47,691 nt of DNA from a virus, in the IMG/VR virus record IMGVR_UViG_3300033148_007527, positions 1 through 47,691 of that record; one strand, 5' to 3'. The notes beneath the pieces are model-generated. The model was not told the origin of the DNA. It ran no database searches and saw only the letters and a program-made list of their open reading frames with translations. The position numbers were made by a program, and so were the translations under genes. This document shows, in pieces, positions 29,563 through 38,099 of the stretch. The first letter of the stretch is position 1; the number at the start of each line of letters is the position of its first letter.

Positions 29563-30411
29563 TTGGCAGAAAAAGAAAAAAGTAATTCCTACACAATTGG
29601 AACCACTTTAAAAACTAAAAGTCATTCTTCATTCTGCTTTTGCGGAAAATCTAAGAGTGGTCGAACAACAATGGCAGCTTCATTCCCGAAGCCTATCTGG
29701 CTTGACTTTGATCATGGACTTGAAACTGTAAGTGACAGAGATGATTTAAGAATTAAACTCACCCCTGGTGAAAAAACTTCAAAAATTATGCAAAAAATCC
29801 TGCTTAACTTACAAAATAAAAGCGGACCTTTCAAGGAACTTTCTGCAGATGACTACCCAAAGACTTTAATCGTAGACACTGGGAGTTCATTCAGTTGGTT
29901 CCTGGAGGAAGAAGTCAAACGATATGGGGAAGTTGGAAAATCTCCCCGTTCTGGAGATGGTGATGGTCTTTATCAAGGGGATTACTGTGTCATTCATACT
30001 AGGATTGAAAAGATTATAAGGCTTTCAAAAGAACTTGAGATGAATGTTATCTGGATTTTTAATATCGCTTTTTATGAAGATCCTGATTATGAAGGAATTT
30101 TTGAAAGTCCTACAGTAACTGGAAAAAAATTGTCACCTGGGATTCCAAGTTTTTTTAATGAAGTTTACTACTTTAAAAGTGTACCCATTAAGAATAAGGA
30201 ATCTTCTGAGAGTGCAGATGGTTTACTTGCTAAGTATATGATGATCTTTACTCCGACAAATAAGTTTCCGTATGCAGGAACTAAAACAAAAGGAACAATG
30301 GTAAAGAAGTTTCCCAAAGGAAGGGTTGTTAACCCTACTTGGGATAAAATTGAAGAATGCTTTTTAAGCAAAAAAAAGAAGTCCACCAAGAGTGGCACAA
30401 AGAAAAACTAA
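29563..30411 (+). CDS. RecA-like single-strand annealing ATPase (Sak4-type)
   Basis: A 282-residue ATPase of the phage Sak4/AAA_24 type. Walker A region GKSKSGRTT is at about residues 28-36; the usual Lys of GxxxxGK[ST] is Arg34. Walker B TLIVDT has the Asp at about 105. A long middle follows, with MNVIWIFNI (sensor strand). It starts at TTG 29563 after GGAGGT. With the RecB-like nuclease upstream and SSB-like protein directly downstream it forms a phage recombination set. The Lys-to-Arg change may reduce ATPase activity. Confidence 0.75.
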   Translation: MAEKEKSNSYTIGTTLKTKSHSSFCFCGKSKSGRTTMAASFPKPIWLDFDHGLETVSDRDDLRIKLTPGEKTSKIMQKILLNLQNKSGPFKELSADDYPKTLIVDTGSSFSWFLEEEVKRYGEVGKSPRSGDGDGLYQGDYCVIHTRIEKIIRLSKELEMNVIWIFNIAFYEDPDYEGIFESPTVTGKKLSPGIPSFFNEVYYFKSVPIKNKESSESADGLLAKYMMIFTPTNKFPYAGTKTKGTMVKKFPKGRVVNPTWDKIEECFLSKKKKSTKSGTKKN

Positions 30412-30423
30412 GGAGTTTTATTT

Positions 30424-30930
30424 ATGGCAAGAGGAAAAATTAATGTACCTGGATTTTCAGATGTAAAGGGTAAACCTTACAATGTGTTAGTTGAGAAAAA
30501 TACTTACAAAGTTAGGTGTCTTAAAATCAATGAGAAACTTGATAAAGAAAAAAACAGATTAAGTATTATGTTTCAATTTATGATTACTGGTCTTGAGAAA
30601 GGAACTTTAAATGACGAACTTCACCAAAAAAAAGTAACCTTTTTTGTTGGCTTTCCTTCTGATGACGAAGATTCAGAAAACATGAACAAATGGAGAGAAG
30701 GATCTGCTAACACAATTAAGATGCTAACTCTCGCTCTCACTGGAAGAACTAAAGTTGGTGGTTCAGGTTTTAATCCAGATGATCTTGTTGATCAGGAATG
30801 TTTCTTAAAACTTGATGTACAACCAGGTAAGAAAAATCCTGCAGGTGGAACTTTTCCAGACAGTCAGGTCATTCGAGATGCTTTTCCTTGTACTGATTCT
30901 TCAGATGATGAAGATGATGATGAGGATTAA
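30424..30930 (+). CDS. ssDNA-binding protein (DUF669/SSB-like)
   Basis: A 168-residue protein with an OB-like beta body and a very acidic C-terminal tail (SSDDEDDDED) as in SSB proteins, which use it to recruit partners. YKVRCLKINEKLDKEKNRLS and MFQFMITGLEKG resemble the DUF669 family that replaces SSB in Sak4-containing phages. It is preceded by the Sak4-like gene and followed by a terminator. Confidence 0.75.
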   Translation: MARGKINVPGFSDVKGKPYNVLVEKNTYKVRCLKINEKLDKEKNRLSIMFQFMITGLEKGTLNDELHQKKVTFFVGFPSDDEDSENMNKWREGSANTIKMLTLALTGRTKVGGSGFNPDDLVDQECFLKLDVQPGKKNPAGGTFPDSQVIRDAFPCTDSSDDEDDDED

Positions 30931-30958
30931 GAAGTAAAAGAATTTTAATTACTAATCT

Positions 30959-30991
30959 TAGGGATCAGGAATTTTCTTGATCCCTTTTTTA
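30959..30991 (+). terminator. Intrinsic terminator
   Basis: GGGATCA pairs with TGATCCC around a ten-base loop, followed by six T. It ends the recombination sub-operon after the SSB-like gene; the next gene has its own ribosome site. Confidence 0.85.
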
Positions 30992-31002
30992 AAGGAAAAA
31001 AA

Positions 31003-31575
31003 ATGAACATAAGCAAAATTTTTATACGTCCAATAAACATTGGATGCACACTTGACGGTAATATGGCACTGGAACTGAAATTTACTTCTAATGCCCTAAG
31101 TACTTCTATTAGAGAACTGGCAGAAAAACTCACAAAAGAACTTAAGCAACTTAATATTCCCTTTAATTTTGTACTTTTAGATGTTCGTTATTTAACTCTT
31201 ATTGATATTTTAAGCTTTCAAATTCTCTTGGGATATTTAACTTCACAAAACTTTAAAGTTATTCTTTACACTTCTTACAAAGTTCAATTCCCTTGGACAG
31301 AACATTTTCCTTACTACTGTGTTGTAGAAGATGATCTTAAAACTCCTGTTAAGTATACGGCAAATGAAAAATTATACAATTTCCAAGCGATTAAAGATTT
31401 TCCACGCGCCTTTGTGTTAGATAAAAAATGTCTAACTACTTTTGTTTGTAGCTATAATCATGATATAAAACTCATTTATTCTTACTTACAAAAAGTGCAA
31501 GGGCTTGTTCGGGTAATTACTTACGATACGTTAGTCACTTTTAGTAGTGAGGATACTTTGGAGATTGTCTTATGA
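31003..31575 (+). CDS. Protein of unknown function
   Basis: A 190-residue alpha/beta protein with a Rossmann-like alternation (FNFVLLDVRYLTLIDILSFQ, NFKVILYTSYKVQFPWTEHF). Two or more strand/helix units suggest a nucleotide-type fold, but no catalytic motif is certain. SD GGA only. It shares ATGA with the next gene. Confidence 0.5.
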   Translation: MNISKIFIRPINIGCTLDGNMALELKFTSNALSTSIRELAEKLTKELKQLNIPFNFVLLDVRYLTLIDILSFQILLGYLTSQNFKVILYTSYKVQFPWTEHFPYYCVVEDDLKTPVKYTANEKLYNFQAIKDFPRAFVLDKKCLTTFVCSYNHDIKLIYSYLQKVQGLVRVITYDTLVTFSSEDTLEIVL

Positions 31576-31802
31576 ATGAGTTAAGAAGTTTTGTAATTGG
31601 CTACCAGGGATATAACTGGATAACAAATGGTCCTAAAGGAATTAAAGAAAAAATTCAAGTAACTCCCTTAATAAATGTTAAGGATGAAGTTGTAAAGAAT
31701 GCGAATGATCTTGGTAAGATTTTTGACAAATGTAGATTAGAAATTAAATCTAAGCATCCTAACATTCACGATCTTGAAGTGATGTTTATACTGGAGGTAT
31801 AA
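31572..31802 (+). CDS. Small protein, unknown
   Basis: A 76-residue protein (VIGYQGYNWITNGPKGIKEK). It is coupled to the gene before it by ATGA and its last bases form the SD GGAGG of the next. No family recognised. Confidence 0.5.
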   Translation: MNELRSFVIGYQGYNWITNGPKGIKEKIQVTPLINVKDEVVKNANDLGKIFDKCRLEIKSKHPNIHDLEVMFILEV

Positions 31803-31803
31803 A

Positions 31804-32025
31804 ATGACAGAAGAAAGGTTTAACGCACTTCAAGAAAGTAATCTTAATTGTAGTGCTCCGGAAGTTAAACGCCTTACTAAAGAAGAATACAATGAAGGCT
31901 ACCATTACTGTGATGCTTGGGATTTTCTACTTATTAAACCAGGTAGTGATGAATGGGGTTGCTGCACGTGTCATCCGCTTAGGGATAAGGAGAGAAAGAA
32001 TGATAAAGAAAGTAGTAACAGTTAA
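31804..32025 (+). CDS. Small Cys-containing conserved phage protein
   Basis: A 73-residue protein with EGYHYCDAWDFLLIKPGSDE and then WGCCTCHPL. The 'Gy.fC.dWD.lLi..g..E...C.C' pattern is frequent in phage replication operons, with unknown role; three Cys at the end may bind metal. SD GGAGG. Confidence 0.6.
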   Translation: MTEERFNALQESNLNCSAPEVKRLTKEEYNEGYHYCDAWDFLLIKPGSDEWGCCTCHPLRDKERKNDKESSNS

Positions 32026-32446
32026 AGAATTGTTAGAATGGTTTGGTGGTTACATTGCAAAGGATGAAAATGGGAGTATTTATATATACCATTTACAACC
32101 AACACTTGATCTTGAAAATAAAGCATGGAATTTTAATTTAAAAGATAAGAGTTTTGAAAGGCTTTCTAATCTTTTTGAAGTTCCCGAACTTGAAGATGTT
32201 GATTGGAAAGATTCCCTTAGATGCCCGAAAGGTAGAAGAGAAATTCCTACAGAGGAAACTCCTATTGGAACTAAAGTTTGGGTACGTAATAATAGACACG
32301 AAGATTGGAGAAAATCACTTTTTTCTGAAATTGATTTATTAAATATGGAATTTGTAGTATTTAACGATTCTTGGAAAAAGTTTTCATTTAGCTTTTGTGA
32401 AATCGCCACTGAGGAGGATATTAAAAATGGCTTTAGAGAAGACTAA
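32000..32446 (+). CDS. Protein of unknown function
   Basis: A 148-residue protein starting at ATG 32000 after AAGGAG, overlapping the previous gene by 26 bases. IKKVVTVKELLEWFGGYIAK at the start and IGTKVWVRNNRHEDWRKSLF later suggest a beta-barrel-like unit: 'vg.kVwVRdn....W....f' is a short motif found in phage accessory proteins. Role unknown. Confidence 0.55.
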   Translation: MIKKVVTVKELLEWFGGYIAKDENGSIYIYHLQPTLDLENKAWNFNLKDKSFERLSNLFEVPELEDVDWKDSLRCPKGRREIPTEETPIGTKVWVRNNRHEDWRKSLFSEIDLLNMEFVVFNDSWKKFSFSFCEIATEEDIKNGFRED

Positions 32447-32696
32447 AAAGTTTTTTAAAAAAGTTGCATGGCTTTTACTAACTGTTGTTGGTGCTATCTT
32501 TGCAACTCTTGCCTGGGTTTGGTTTAAAAATGAAAATCAAATAACAATTCATGATATAGAGAAAGTTAAGAATGATCCTAATCTAAGTCCTCTTGATAAG
32601 GAAACTTATATTGAAGAGGTTAAGGAATTAAATAAAGTTCATTCTCAAAGATCTTGGAAAGAGACTTTAGAAAAAATAAGGAGTGTTGTGAAATGA
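32427..32696 (+). CDS. Small membrane protein
   Basis: An 89-residue protein starting at ATG 32427 after GAGGAGG. Basic start (MALEKTKKFFKK), one transmembrane helix (about residues 13-33, VAWLLLTVVGAIFATLAWVW), then an acidic soluble tail. It overlaps both neighbours. Function is unknown. Confidence 0.55.
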   Translation: MALEKTKKFFKKVAWLLLTVVGAIFATLAWVWFKNENQITIHDIEKVKNDPNLSPLDKETYIEEVKELNKVHSQRSWKETLEKIRSVVK

Positions 32697-32929
32697 CAAT
32701 TTATCAATGTGATTGTTGTAAGGAAGAATTTGGTGATTATTCTTCCTTAGTTTCTGTCCATGTTCAAATGAGCAGATTTGGTAGTTTAGTTGATCCCTGG
32801 GAACTAAAAATTCCTAAAATAAAAGAAGAGCTTTGTAAAGATTGTACAAAGTCTTTATTCAATACTATTTCAATTAGTTTCAATAGTCGCAAAATGGATT
32901 TTAAAAATAAAAAAGGAGGAAAAGAATGA
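32693..32929 (+). CDS. Zinc-binding small protein
   Basis: A 78-residue protein with CDCC at residues 5-8 and ELCKDC at about 54-59, a CxxC...CxxC zinc site of the type found in small phage regulators. ATG 32693 is coupled to the previous stop (ATGA), with AAGGAG upstream. Basic C-terminus. Role unknown. Confidence 0.6.
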   Translation: MTIYQCDCCKEEFGDYSSLVSVHVQMSRFGSLVDPWELKIPKIKEELCKDCTKSLFNTISISFNSRKMDFKNKKGGKE

Positions 32930-33294
32930 AAATTAAATATTTATTACTACTACTCATCTGCTTAGTACTTTTTGCTGGAGTTGGTCCTTTAGTAATTAAA
33001 CCTGTTGTTTATGATATTACTCACGAAGATGACTTAACCCTGGTAACTGTTGAGGATGAACTTACAAGGAAAGAAGTAAGAGAACTTGTATATTTTAAAG
33101 ATCAGTACTTTTTTCTTTTAGAAAAAGTTAATTCAGAAATACTGATTAATTACGATAGTATTCTTACTGAACTTGCCTATCTTAAACTTAAGTATTCTCT
33201 TCTTGAAGATCGTTATGAAAACCTCAAAACCTACTCAACAATTACTACAGTTGTTGGTGTTGTTGAGTTAGGTATTTTAATTTTTCAGAAATAA
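32926..33294 (+). CDS. Membrane protein with two end helices
   Basis: A 122-residue protein with an N-terminal hydrophobic segment MKIKYLLLLLICLVLFAGV, a coiled-coil-like middle and a second hydrophobic stretch near the C-terminus (TTVVGVVELGILIF). It overlaps the previous gene by four bases; SD GGAGG. A spanin-like outline is possible. Confidence 0.55.
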   Translation: MKIKYLLLLLICLVLFAGVGPLVIKPVVYDITHEDDLTLVTVEDELTRKEVRELVYFKDQYFFLLEKVNSEILINYDSILTELAYLKLKYSLLEDRYENLKTYSTITTVVGVVELGILIFQK

Positions 33295-33334
33295 AAAGGG
33301 GAGTACTAAATGTTTATATGTTAAGGAGTGATTG

Positions 33335-33613
33335 ATGAACCCGATTAAACATCTGATTTTAAGATCAAATAAAGTTACGTGTAATGCAAGGCATGGGAAC
33401 GAAACACCACCTACAATGGATAATTTAATTAAACTTTCTAATGTACAATACGAGATGGAGATGTATCTCGAACAAAACATAATAGAAATAGATTGCCCTG
33501 AGTGTGAGGGTAGTGGCTTTATTTGTGATAGAAGAGAAGACTCAAGATTCAGTAAGCCTTGTAAAAAATGTAACGGGGTAGGTAAAGTCAAAGTTATAAT
33601 ATTGGAGGATTAA
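33335..33613 (+). CDS. DnaJ-type zinc-finger protein
   Basis: A 92-residue protein with CPECEGSGF and CKKCNGVGK, two CxxCxGxG units as in the cysteine-rich domain of DnaJ chaperones. No J-domain is present. ATG 33335 follows AAGGAG. Phages carry similar small proteins next to DNA polymerase genes; it may bind DNA or protein partners. It precedes the polymerase by three bases. Confidence 0.75.
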   Translation: MNPIKHLILRSNKVTCNARHGNETPPTMDNLIKLSNVQYEMEMYLEQNIIEIDCPECEGSGFICDRREDSRFSKPCKKCNGVGKVKVIILED

Positions 33614-33616
33614 AGA

Positions 33617-36289
33617 ATGAGATTCAGTCGCAGAGGGATATCTAAATGTAAAGAATGTCCTTTAAATGGAGAAGTTAAAATTTTCGGTAAAGGCCCCGAT
33701 GAACCATGTAGTTATGCTCTTGTTGGTGATTATCCTTTATTTAAGGATGTTGCAGGAAAGGAACCTTTTGTAAATGAATACTCCGGTTATCTTTATTATG
33801 CTCTTGGTCAGGCAAATATTAGGAAGAGTAGGGTATGGAAAACGAATGCACTTGCTTGTAAAGTTCCACCTGGAATGTGGAGAGATGATATTGACCAGGC
33901 TGTTAAATGTTGTCGGAAAGGTTTCTTAGCGGAGCTTGAGTTCCTTAAGAAGGAAAAGGGTGTTAAAGTTTTTATTCCTCTTGGGGATTTTGCAATGAAG
34001 ATGTTAAGAATTGATGTTGCTCTTTTACAAATGAGAGGATCTGTTGTTCTTAGAGATCTTTGGAGAAGTAAGACTAATTGGAAGATCCGAGATGAAGATG
34101 AAGAACAGCCGGATAAGAAGAAGTTTAAAAAAATAATTAAAGATCTTGTAATAATTCCAACGTTTAATCCTAAATTTATTTTTAAAGGTAATCGCCACCA
34201 AGAACCTACATGGGTAAATGATTTTATTAAATGTAAAGAAATTGTTATAAACGGCTACAAAAGAATTAAAGAAAACTTTAATCTGTTTCCTGCTGTAAAG
34301 GAGATTTTAGAATTTCGAGATAAGGTTGTTAAGGATAAACTTCTTGTTAGTTGCGACATTGAAACCACTGGTCTTTCTGCAAGTACGGGTGAAGTTTACT
34401 GTCTTGGAATGTCTACGAATGAGAGTGATTGTATTGTTGTTGCAAGACTTTTAAAGGGAGGTTATCAACAATTTGTGAATGGTGAATCTAAAGTAGTTAA
34501 GAAAGCTTTAAAGGATATTTTAGCAAAGTGTCCAACAGGTTGGCAGAATGCTTTATTTGATGTTCTATTTCTACTTGAGAAAGGTTATCCAGTGAAAAAT
34601 GTTACTGAAGATACTCTTCTTGCACATCATGTAAGAAATGCAGAACTTCCTCATAATCTGGGGTATATTACTTCTGTTTATGGAAAAACTCCTTATTGGA
34701 AAAATATTTTTAAGGCAAGGGAATGTAGAATAACTGATATGGAGGAAGAGGATGCTCGTAAATATAATGCAAGAGATTGTGTTGTAATTCCACAAATTTT
34801 AAAACCTCTTCTTAAAGAACTTAAAGAAGATGGTACTTACCATATTTATAGAAATATTTCCATTCCTTTAATTAAGCCTGTTATTGCAATGATGATGAAC
34901 GGAATTAAAGTTGATCAAAAGAAACTTAGTAAGTGGCGAAAAGAATTAGTTGAAGAAGTTGAGTTTTTAAGTAGGGGTATGAGTGAGTTTACAGAGCTTC
35001 CGGAAGTTTTTAAAATTACCTCTGTTGAACATTTGAGATTTTTATTTTTTGGAGTTCCTCCAAAGAGTAGTGAGAAAGTTAAGAAAGAGTTTGCAGAATA
35101 TTTTGTTGAAGGTTGTAAGAAAAGAAAAGATACTAAGAAATTTGCAGATCTTGAAAGTAAACATACTTTAATTACTAAGCTTAAACCTTTAAGAGTTGTT
35201 GGAAGTTCTTTTGCAAAAACTGATGGTGGAGATATATCTACCAAGGAAGATGCACTTCAGGAATATTTTATAAGAGTTAAGGATCGTATTGATACTCTTG
35301 ATAATCTTAAAAGATTTGGAACAAAACAATACATGGAAAAACAAGATCTTATCCGTGTAAAAGATGCTCTTGCAATTTTAAGGAAGTTTCGAAAAGTAAA
35401 CAAACTTCTTACAACTTATACTAAGTTTGATCTTGATATTAACTCCAGAGTTCATCCCAAATATAAAATCCATGGTACCACAACTGGTAGACTTTCTTCG
35501 AATGATCCTAATGGTCAAAACATTCCTAAACCTGCAAAACATATTTTTACTGTTAATGAAGGGAATGTTTTTTTTAATGCAGATTATTCTGGACTGGAAG
35601 TTGTAATTATTGCCTATGCTTCTGATGATGATGTGATAATTGATATGATAAATGCAGGACTTAACCCTCATGATGAAAACACTAAAAGGATCTTTAAAAT
35701 TACTAAAGATGCTCCTGATTGGGAATCTAAAAGAGCTTGCATGAAAACTTATATTTTTGGTCGTAACTATGGTGGTGGTCTTAGAGGTATGTACAAAAGA
35801 ATTTTACTTAAAGATCCCACAATAACTGTTACTTATGAAGAGTTTAAAACAATGGATACTAAATATTTTAATGATCATCCTGCATATAGAAAGTGGTATG
35901 AACAGACTAAGAAAATTCTTACCCAGGAAAGATGTCTTGTGAATGGTTTTGGAAGAAAACGATATTTCTTAGGTGATGAAAGTAGTATCCTCCGAGAGGG
36001 GCTTAACTTTCCTATTCAAAGTACTGCAGGAGATCTTATGAGCTTGGCACTTATTGATGTGCAGAAAGAGCTTGAAAAGAAAAACTACGTAGCTAAGTTA
36101 ATTGGTAGTGTTCATGATTCCATGATGCTTGAAATTCCAAAGACTGAGCTTAAGCAAGTTGCTGCTATGGTTAAGAAAGTAATGACAAAGCCAAGGAAGA
36201 TCTTTGGAATTGAAAGATCGTTTAAAGTTGATTTTGAAACAGGCCCTAGTTGGGGAGAATTAAAGGAATATAAAGGAAGTGTAAAATGA
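33617..36289 (+). CDS. Uracil-DNA-glycosylase-like / family A DNA polymerase fusion
   Basis: An 890-residue replicative enzyme. Residues 1-200: family 4-type UDG domain, with two CxxC (KCKECP at 10-15 among them), VGDYPLFKDVAGKEPFV at 36-52 and PTFNPKFIF at 181-189. Residues 240-400: 3'-5' exonuclease, SCDIETTGL with Asp247 and Glu249. Residues 560-890: family A polymerase with motif A FFNADYSGLE (Asp at about 655), the O-helix-like RACMKTYIFGRNYGGG and motif C GSVHDSMM (Asp at about 834). It would copy phage DNA. The UDG motif 1 lacks the usual acidic water-activating residue (GEAPG..eD), so the domain may bind rather than excise uracil. Confidence 0.9.
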   Translation: MRFSRRGISKCKECPLNGEVKIFGKGPDEPCSYALVGDYPLFKDVAGKEPFVNEYSGYLYYALGQANIRKSRVWKTNALACKVPPGMWRDDIDQAVKCCRKGFLAELEFLKKEKGVKVFIPLGDFAMKMLRIDVALLQMRGSVVLRDLWRSKTNWKIRDEDEEQPDKKKFKKIIKDLVIIPTFNPKFIFKGNRHQEPTWVNDFIKCKEIVINGYKRIKENFNLFPAVKEILEFRDKVVKDKLLVSCDIETTGLSASTGEVYCLGMSTNESDCIVVARLLKGGYQQFVNGESKVVKKALKDILAKCPTGWQNALFDVLFLLEKGYPVKNVTEDTLLAHHVRNAELPHNLGYITSVYGKTPYWKNIFKARECRITDMEEEDARKYNARDCVVIPQILKPLLKELKEDGTYHIYRNISIPLIKPVIAMMMNGIKVDQKKLSKWRKELVEEVEFLSRGMSEFTELPEVFKITSVEHLRFLFFGVPPKSSEKVKKEFAEYFVEGCKKRKDTKKFADLESKHTLITKLKPLRVVGSSFAKTDGGDISTKEDALQEYFIRVKDRIDTLDNLKRFGTKQYMEKQDLIRVKDALAILRKFRKVNKLLTTYTKFDLDINSRVHPKYKIHGTTTGRLSSNDPNGQNIPKPAKHIFTVNEGNVFFNADYSGLEVVIIAYASDDDVIIDMINAGLNPHDENTKRIFKITKDAPDWESKRACMKTYIFGRNYGGGLRGMYKRILLKDPTITVTYEEFKTMDTKYFNDHPAYRKWYEQTKKILTQERCLVNGFGRKRYFLGDESSILREGLNFPIQSTAGDLMSLALIDVQKELEKKNYVAKLIGSVHDSMMLEIPKTELKQVAAMVKKVMTKPRKIFGIERSFKVDFETGPSWGELKEYKGSVK

Positions 36290-36471
36290 AAAAAGGTTGC
36301 GAGACATGTAAATACAAAGAATATAATGAGTGTAGAAGAGCACCACCTAAACTGGTTACAAGAACGTCATATTATTCAATGTTATCAAATTCAGATATAA
36401 CATATACAGAATTTCCTAAAGTGCATGAAGGTATGTTTTGTCATGAATGGAAACAAAAGGAGAAATTATGA
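36286..36471 (+). CDS. Small Cys-rich protein (paralogue of the 39021 gene)
   Basis: A 61-residue protein: CETCKYKEYNECRRAPP, then FPKVHEGMFCHEWKQK, a four-Cys pattern likely to bind zinc. The gene at 39021 has the same order of motifs (CTLCKYS, LQCYRFPPV, WCHEFKK). It overlaps the polymerase stop by four bases. Confidence 0.65.
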   Translation: MKKGCETCKYKEYNECRRAPPKLVTRTSYYSMLSNSDITYTEFPKVHEGMFCHEWKQKEKL

Positions 36472-36596
36472 AAATTTTTAATAAAAAATATAAATATCGT
36501 TGGATTAGTGTGGCTCTTATTTTATTAGGAATAAGTGGAAGTGTTTTAATAGTTATAAATAAATTAAATTATGAAGATTTTTTGTACTGGGGGTAA
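36468..36596 (+). CDS. 42-residue membrane peptide
   Basis: ATG 36468 follows AAGGAG and overlaps the previous stop as ATGA. MKIFNKKYKYRW precedes one hydrophobic helix (ISVALILLGISGSVLIVI). It has the topology of a single-pass phage membrane peptide; function is unknown. Confidence 0.6.
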   Translation: MKIFNKKYKYRWISVALILLGISGSVLIVINKLNYEDFLYWG

Positions 36597-36597
36597 T

Positions 36598-36654
36598 ATG
36601 ATTTTAAATATATTTTGTGGATATTTTGCAGGATACTTTTGGAGGCTTAAATGA
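36598..36654 (+). CDS. 18-residue mini-ORF
   Basis: ATG 36598 is one base after the previous stop with GGGGG upstream; MILNIFCGYFAGYFWRLK. Its stop overlaps the next mini-ORF as ATGA and its sequence supplies that ORF's SD (GGAGG). Translation is plausible; a role as coupling peptide is inferred. Confidence 0.35.
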   Translation: MILNIFCGYFAGYFWRLK

Positions 36655-36704
36655 CAGATAAGCAATTTAAGAAAATGCTTGAGTACTTAGAAAAAATTTT
36701 ATAA
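36651..36704 (+). CDS. 17-residue mini-ORF
   Basis: ATG 36651 has GGAGG five bases upstream; MTDKQFKKMLEYLEKIL, an amphipathic helix. It ends ten bases before the helicase-like gene, overlapping its SD region. Confidence 0.4.
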   Translation: MTDKQFKKMLEYLEKIL

Positions 36705-36713
36705 GGAAAAATT

Positions 36714-38099
36714 ATGAAACAAAAACCGCCTGTTCCTTTTGGAGAGATTCCGAAGGGAGAGCAATTTTGGGAACCTGAACCTTTTGATCTTTGTATTCCT
36801 AAAGAGAAAGGGTTTATTACGGATTTTATCTTGGCAACCAGAGGAACTGGTGTGCCTACAATTTTTCATCTTTGGGGATGTTTCACAATTATGAGTGCAT
36901 TGATTAAGAGAGAAGCCTGGTTTAGATGGCATGATCCTAATAAACTTTATATCAACTTGTATACTATTCTTGTTGGTGCGCCTGGTAGAGTTTTTAAGAG
37001 TACTTCTGTTAATATTACTGCAAAACTTTTGAAGAATCTTTCTGCTTTTATTACAGATCCTAATATGAAAGAGATTAAGAAAATCCATGTTATGTCAGGC
37101 AAGATTACTCCCGAAAGACTTCTTGATACGCTACAACCTAAACCTGGATCTTATCCTTTAGTTAATGAAAAAGGTAAGCCATTAAAGAAAAAGAATGGCA
37201 CTACCTTAACTTATAAGTACACTTCCGAGGTTTTAATTATTGCCAGTGAACTTGCTTCGCTTTTAAATAAGGCTTCCTACAACGAAGGAATGATAACGAA
37301 TCTTTTAAAACTCTATGACTGCGATGAAGAGTGGAGTACAGACACTTTTGCAAGAGAGAAAACAGTTCTTAAAAATATGCATACTACCCTTCTTGCAGCT
37401 TGTACTCCACAACAATTTCATGAGAGCATTCCAATTGGTGCTTCAAATGACGGCTTTTTAAGCAGGACAAATATTGTTTATTGTCCAATTAACGAAAGAC
37501 GCTACCCGAAGCCAATCGAAGTTAAGAATGGCCCAGGTAAAAAGCACTTACAGCAAGGTCTTGCCTGGATTGCAGAAAATATTAAAGGTGGGTATGATTT
37601 TAGTGCTGAAGCTGAGAAGTATTTTAATAAGTGGTATGCCAGGTATGTTAAAGAACTTGAAGATAATGTTGGTGAAGCAGGATTTAAGGCAAGGTATGAC
37701 ATTAAGCTTCGTCAGTTGGCTTTTCTTTTTTCTGCACAACGATACAACACAACTAAGGAAATTTCCTTGCAAGATCTTAAGAGTGCTGAATATCTTTTGA
37801 AGAGGACTTATAGTGTTTCTGTTAGCCTTATACATGAGTTTGTAGCTTCTGATTTTCAAAAGACTATAAACAAGATTAGCGACTACATTCAGGCAAAAGG
37901 TCTTGTCTGTAGAAGAATTGTTATGCAGAATCGTAAAGTACTGGTTAAAGAACTTGATATTGCACTTGAACAATTACGGCAAGAGGGAAAAATAATCATT
38001 TATTATCACGGAGAGTATCAAAGAAGATCCCTCGGTAAAGGTGATGAAGAGTACAAATGGCAACATAACGAAGAGAAGGAGGAATCTAAAGATGATTAG
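36714..38099 (+). CDS. DUF3987-type helicase/primase-associated ATPase
   Basis: A 461-residue protein. Walker A-like GAPGRVFKST is at about residues 88-97, with Walker B-like VLIIASELASLLN (about 164-176), typical of DUF3987 proteins that take the place of a replicative helicase in many phages. A later conserved run NMHTTLLAACTPQQFHESIP with SNDGFLSRTNIVY fits the same family. The C-terminus has a winged-helix-like stretch (IQAKGLVCRRIVMQNRKVLV) and an acidic end. No primase motif is present, so a partner would be needed for priming. SD is weak (AAGGAAAA). Confidence 0.75.
   Translation: MKQKPPVPFGEIPKGEQFWEPEPFDLCIPKEKGFITDFILATRGTGVPTIFHLWGCFTIMSALIKREAWFRWHDPNKLYINLYTILVGAPGRVFKSTSVNITAKLLKNLSAFITDPNMKEIKKIHVMSGKITPERLLDTLQPKPGSYPLVNEKGKPLKKKNGTTLTYKYTSEVLIIASELASLLNKASYNEGMITNLLKLYDCDEEWSTDTFAREKTVLKNMHTTLLAACTPQQFHESIPIGASNDGFLSRTNIVYCPINERRYPKPIEVKNGPGKKHLQQGLAWIAENIKGGYDFSAEAEKYFNKWYARYVKELEDNVGEAGFKARYDIKLRQLAFLFSAQRYNTTKEISLQDLKSAEYLLKRTYSVSVSLIHEFVASDFQKTINKISDYIQAKGLVCRRIVMQNRKVLVKELDIALEQLRQEGKIIIYYHGEYQRRSLGKGDEEYKWQHNEEKEESKDD

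Noticed and set aside
33617-36289. Two separate genes (UDG and polymerase)
   Set aside because: The frame is continuous with no internal stop, and no ribosome site lies at the domain border, so I read it as one fused protein.
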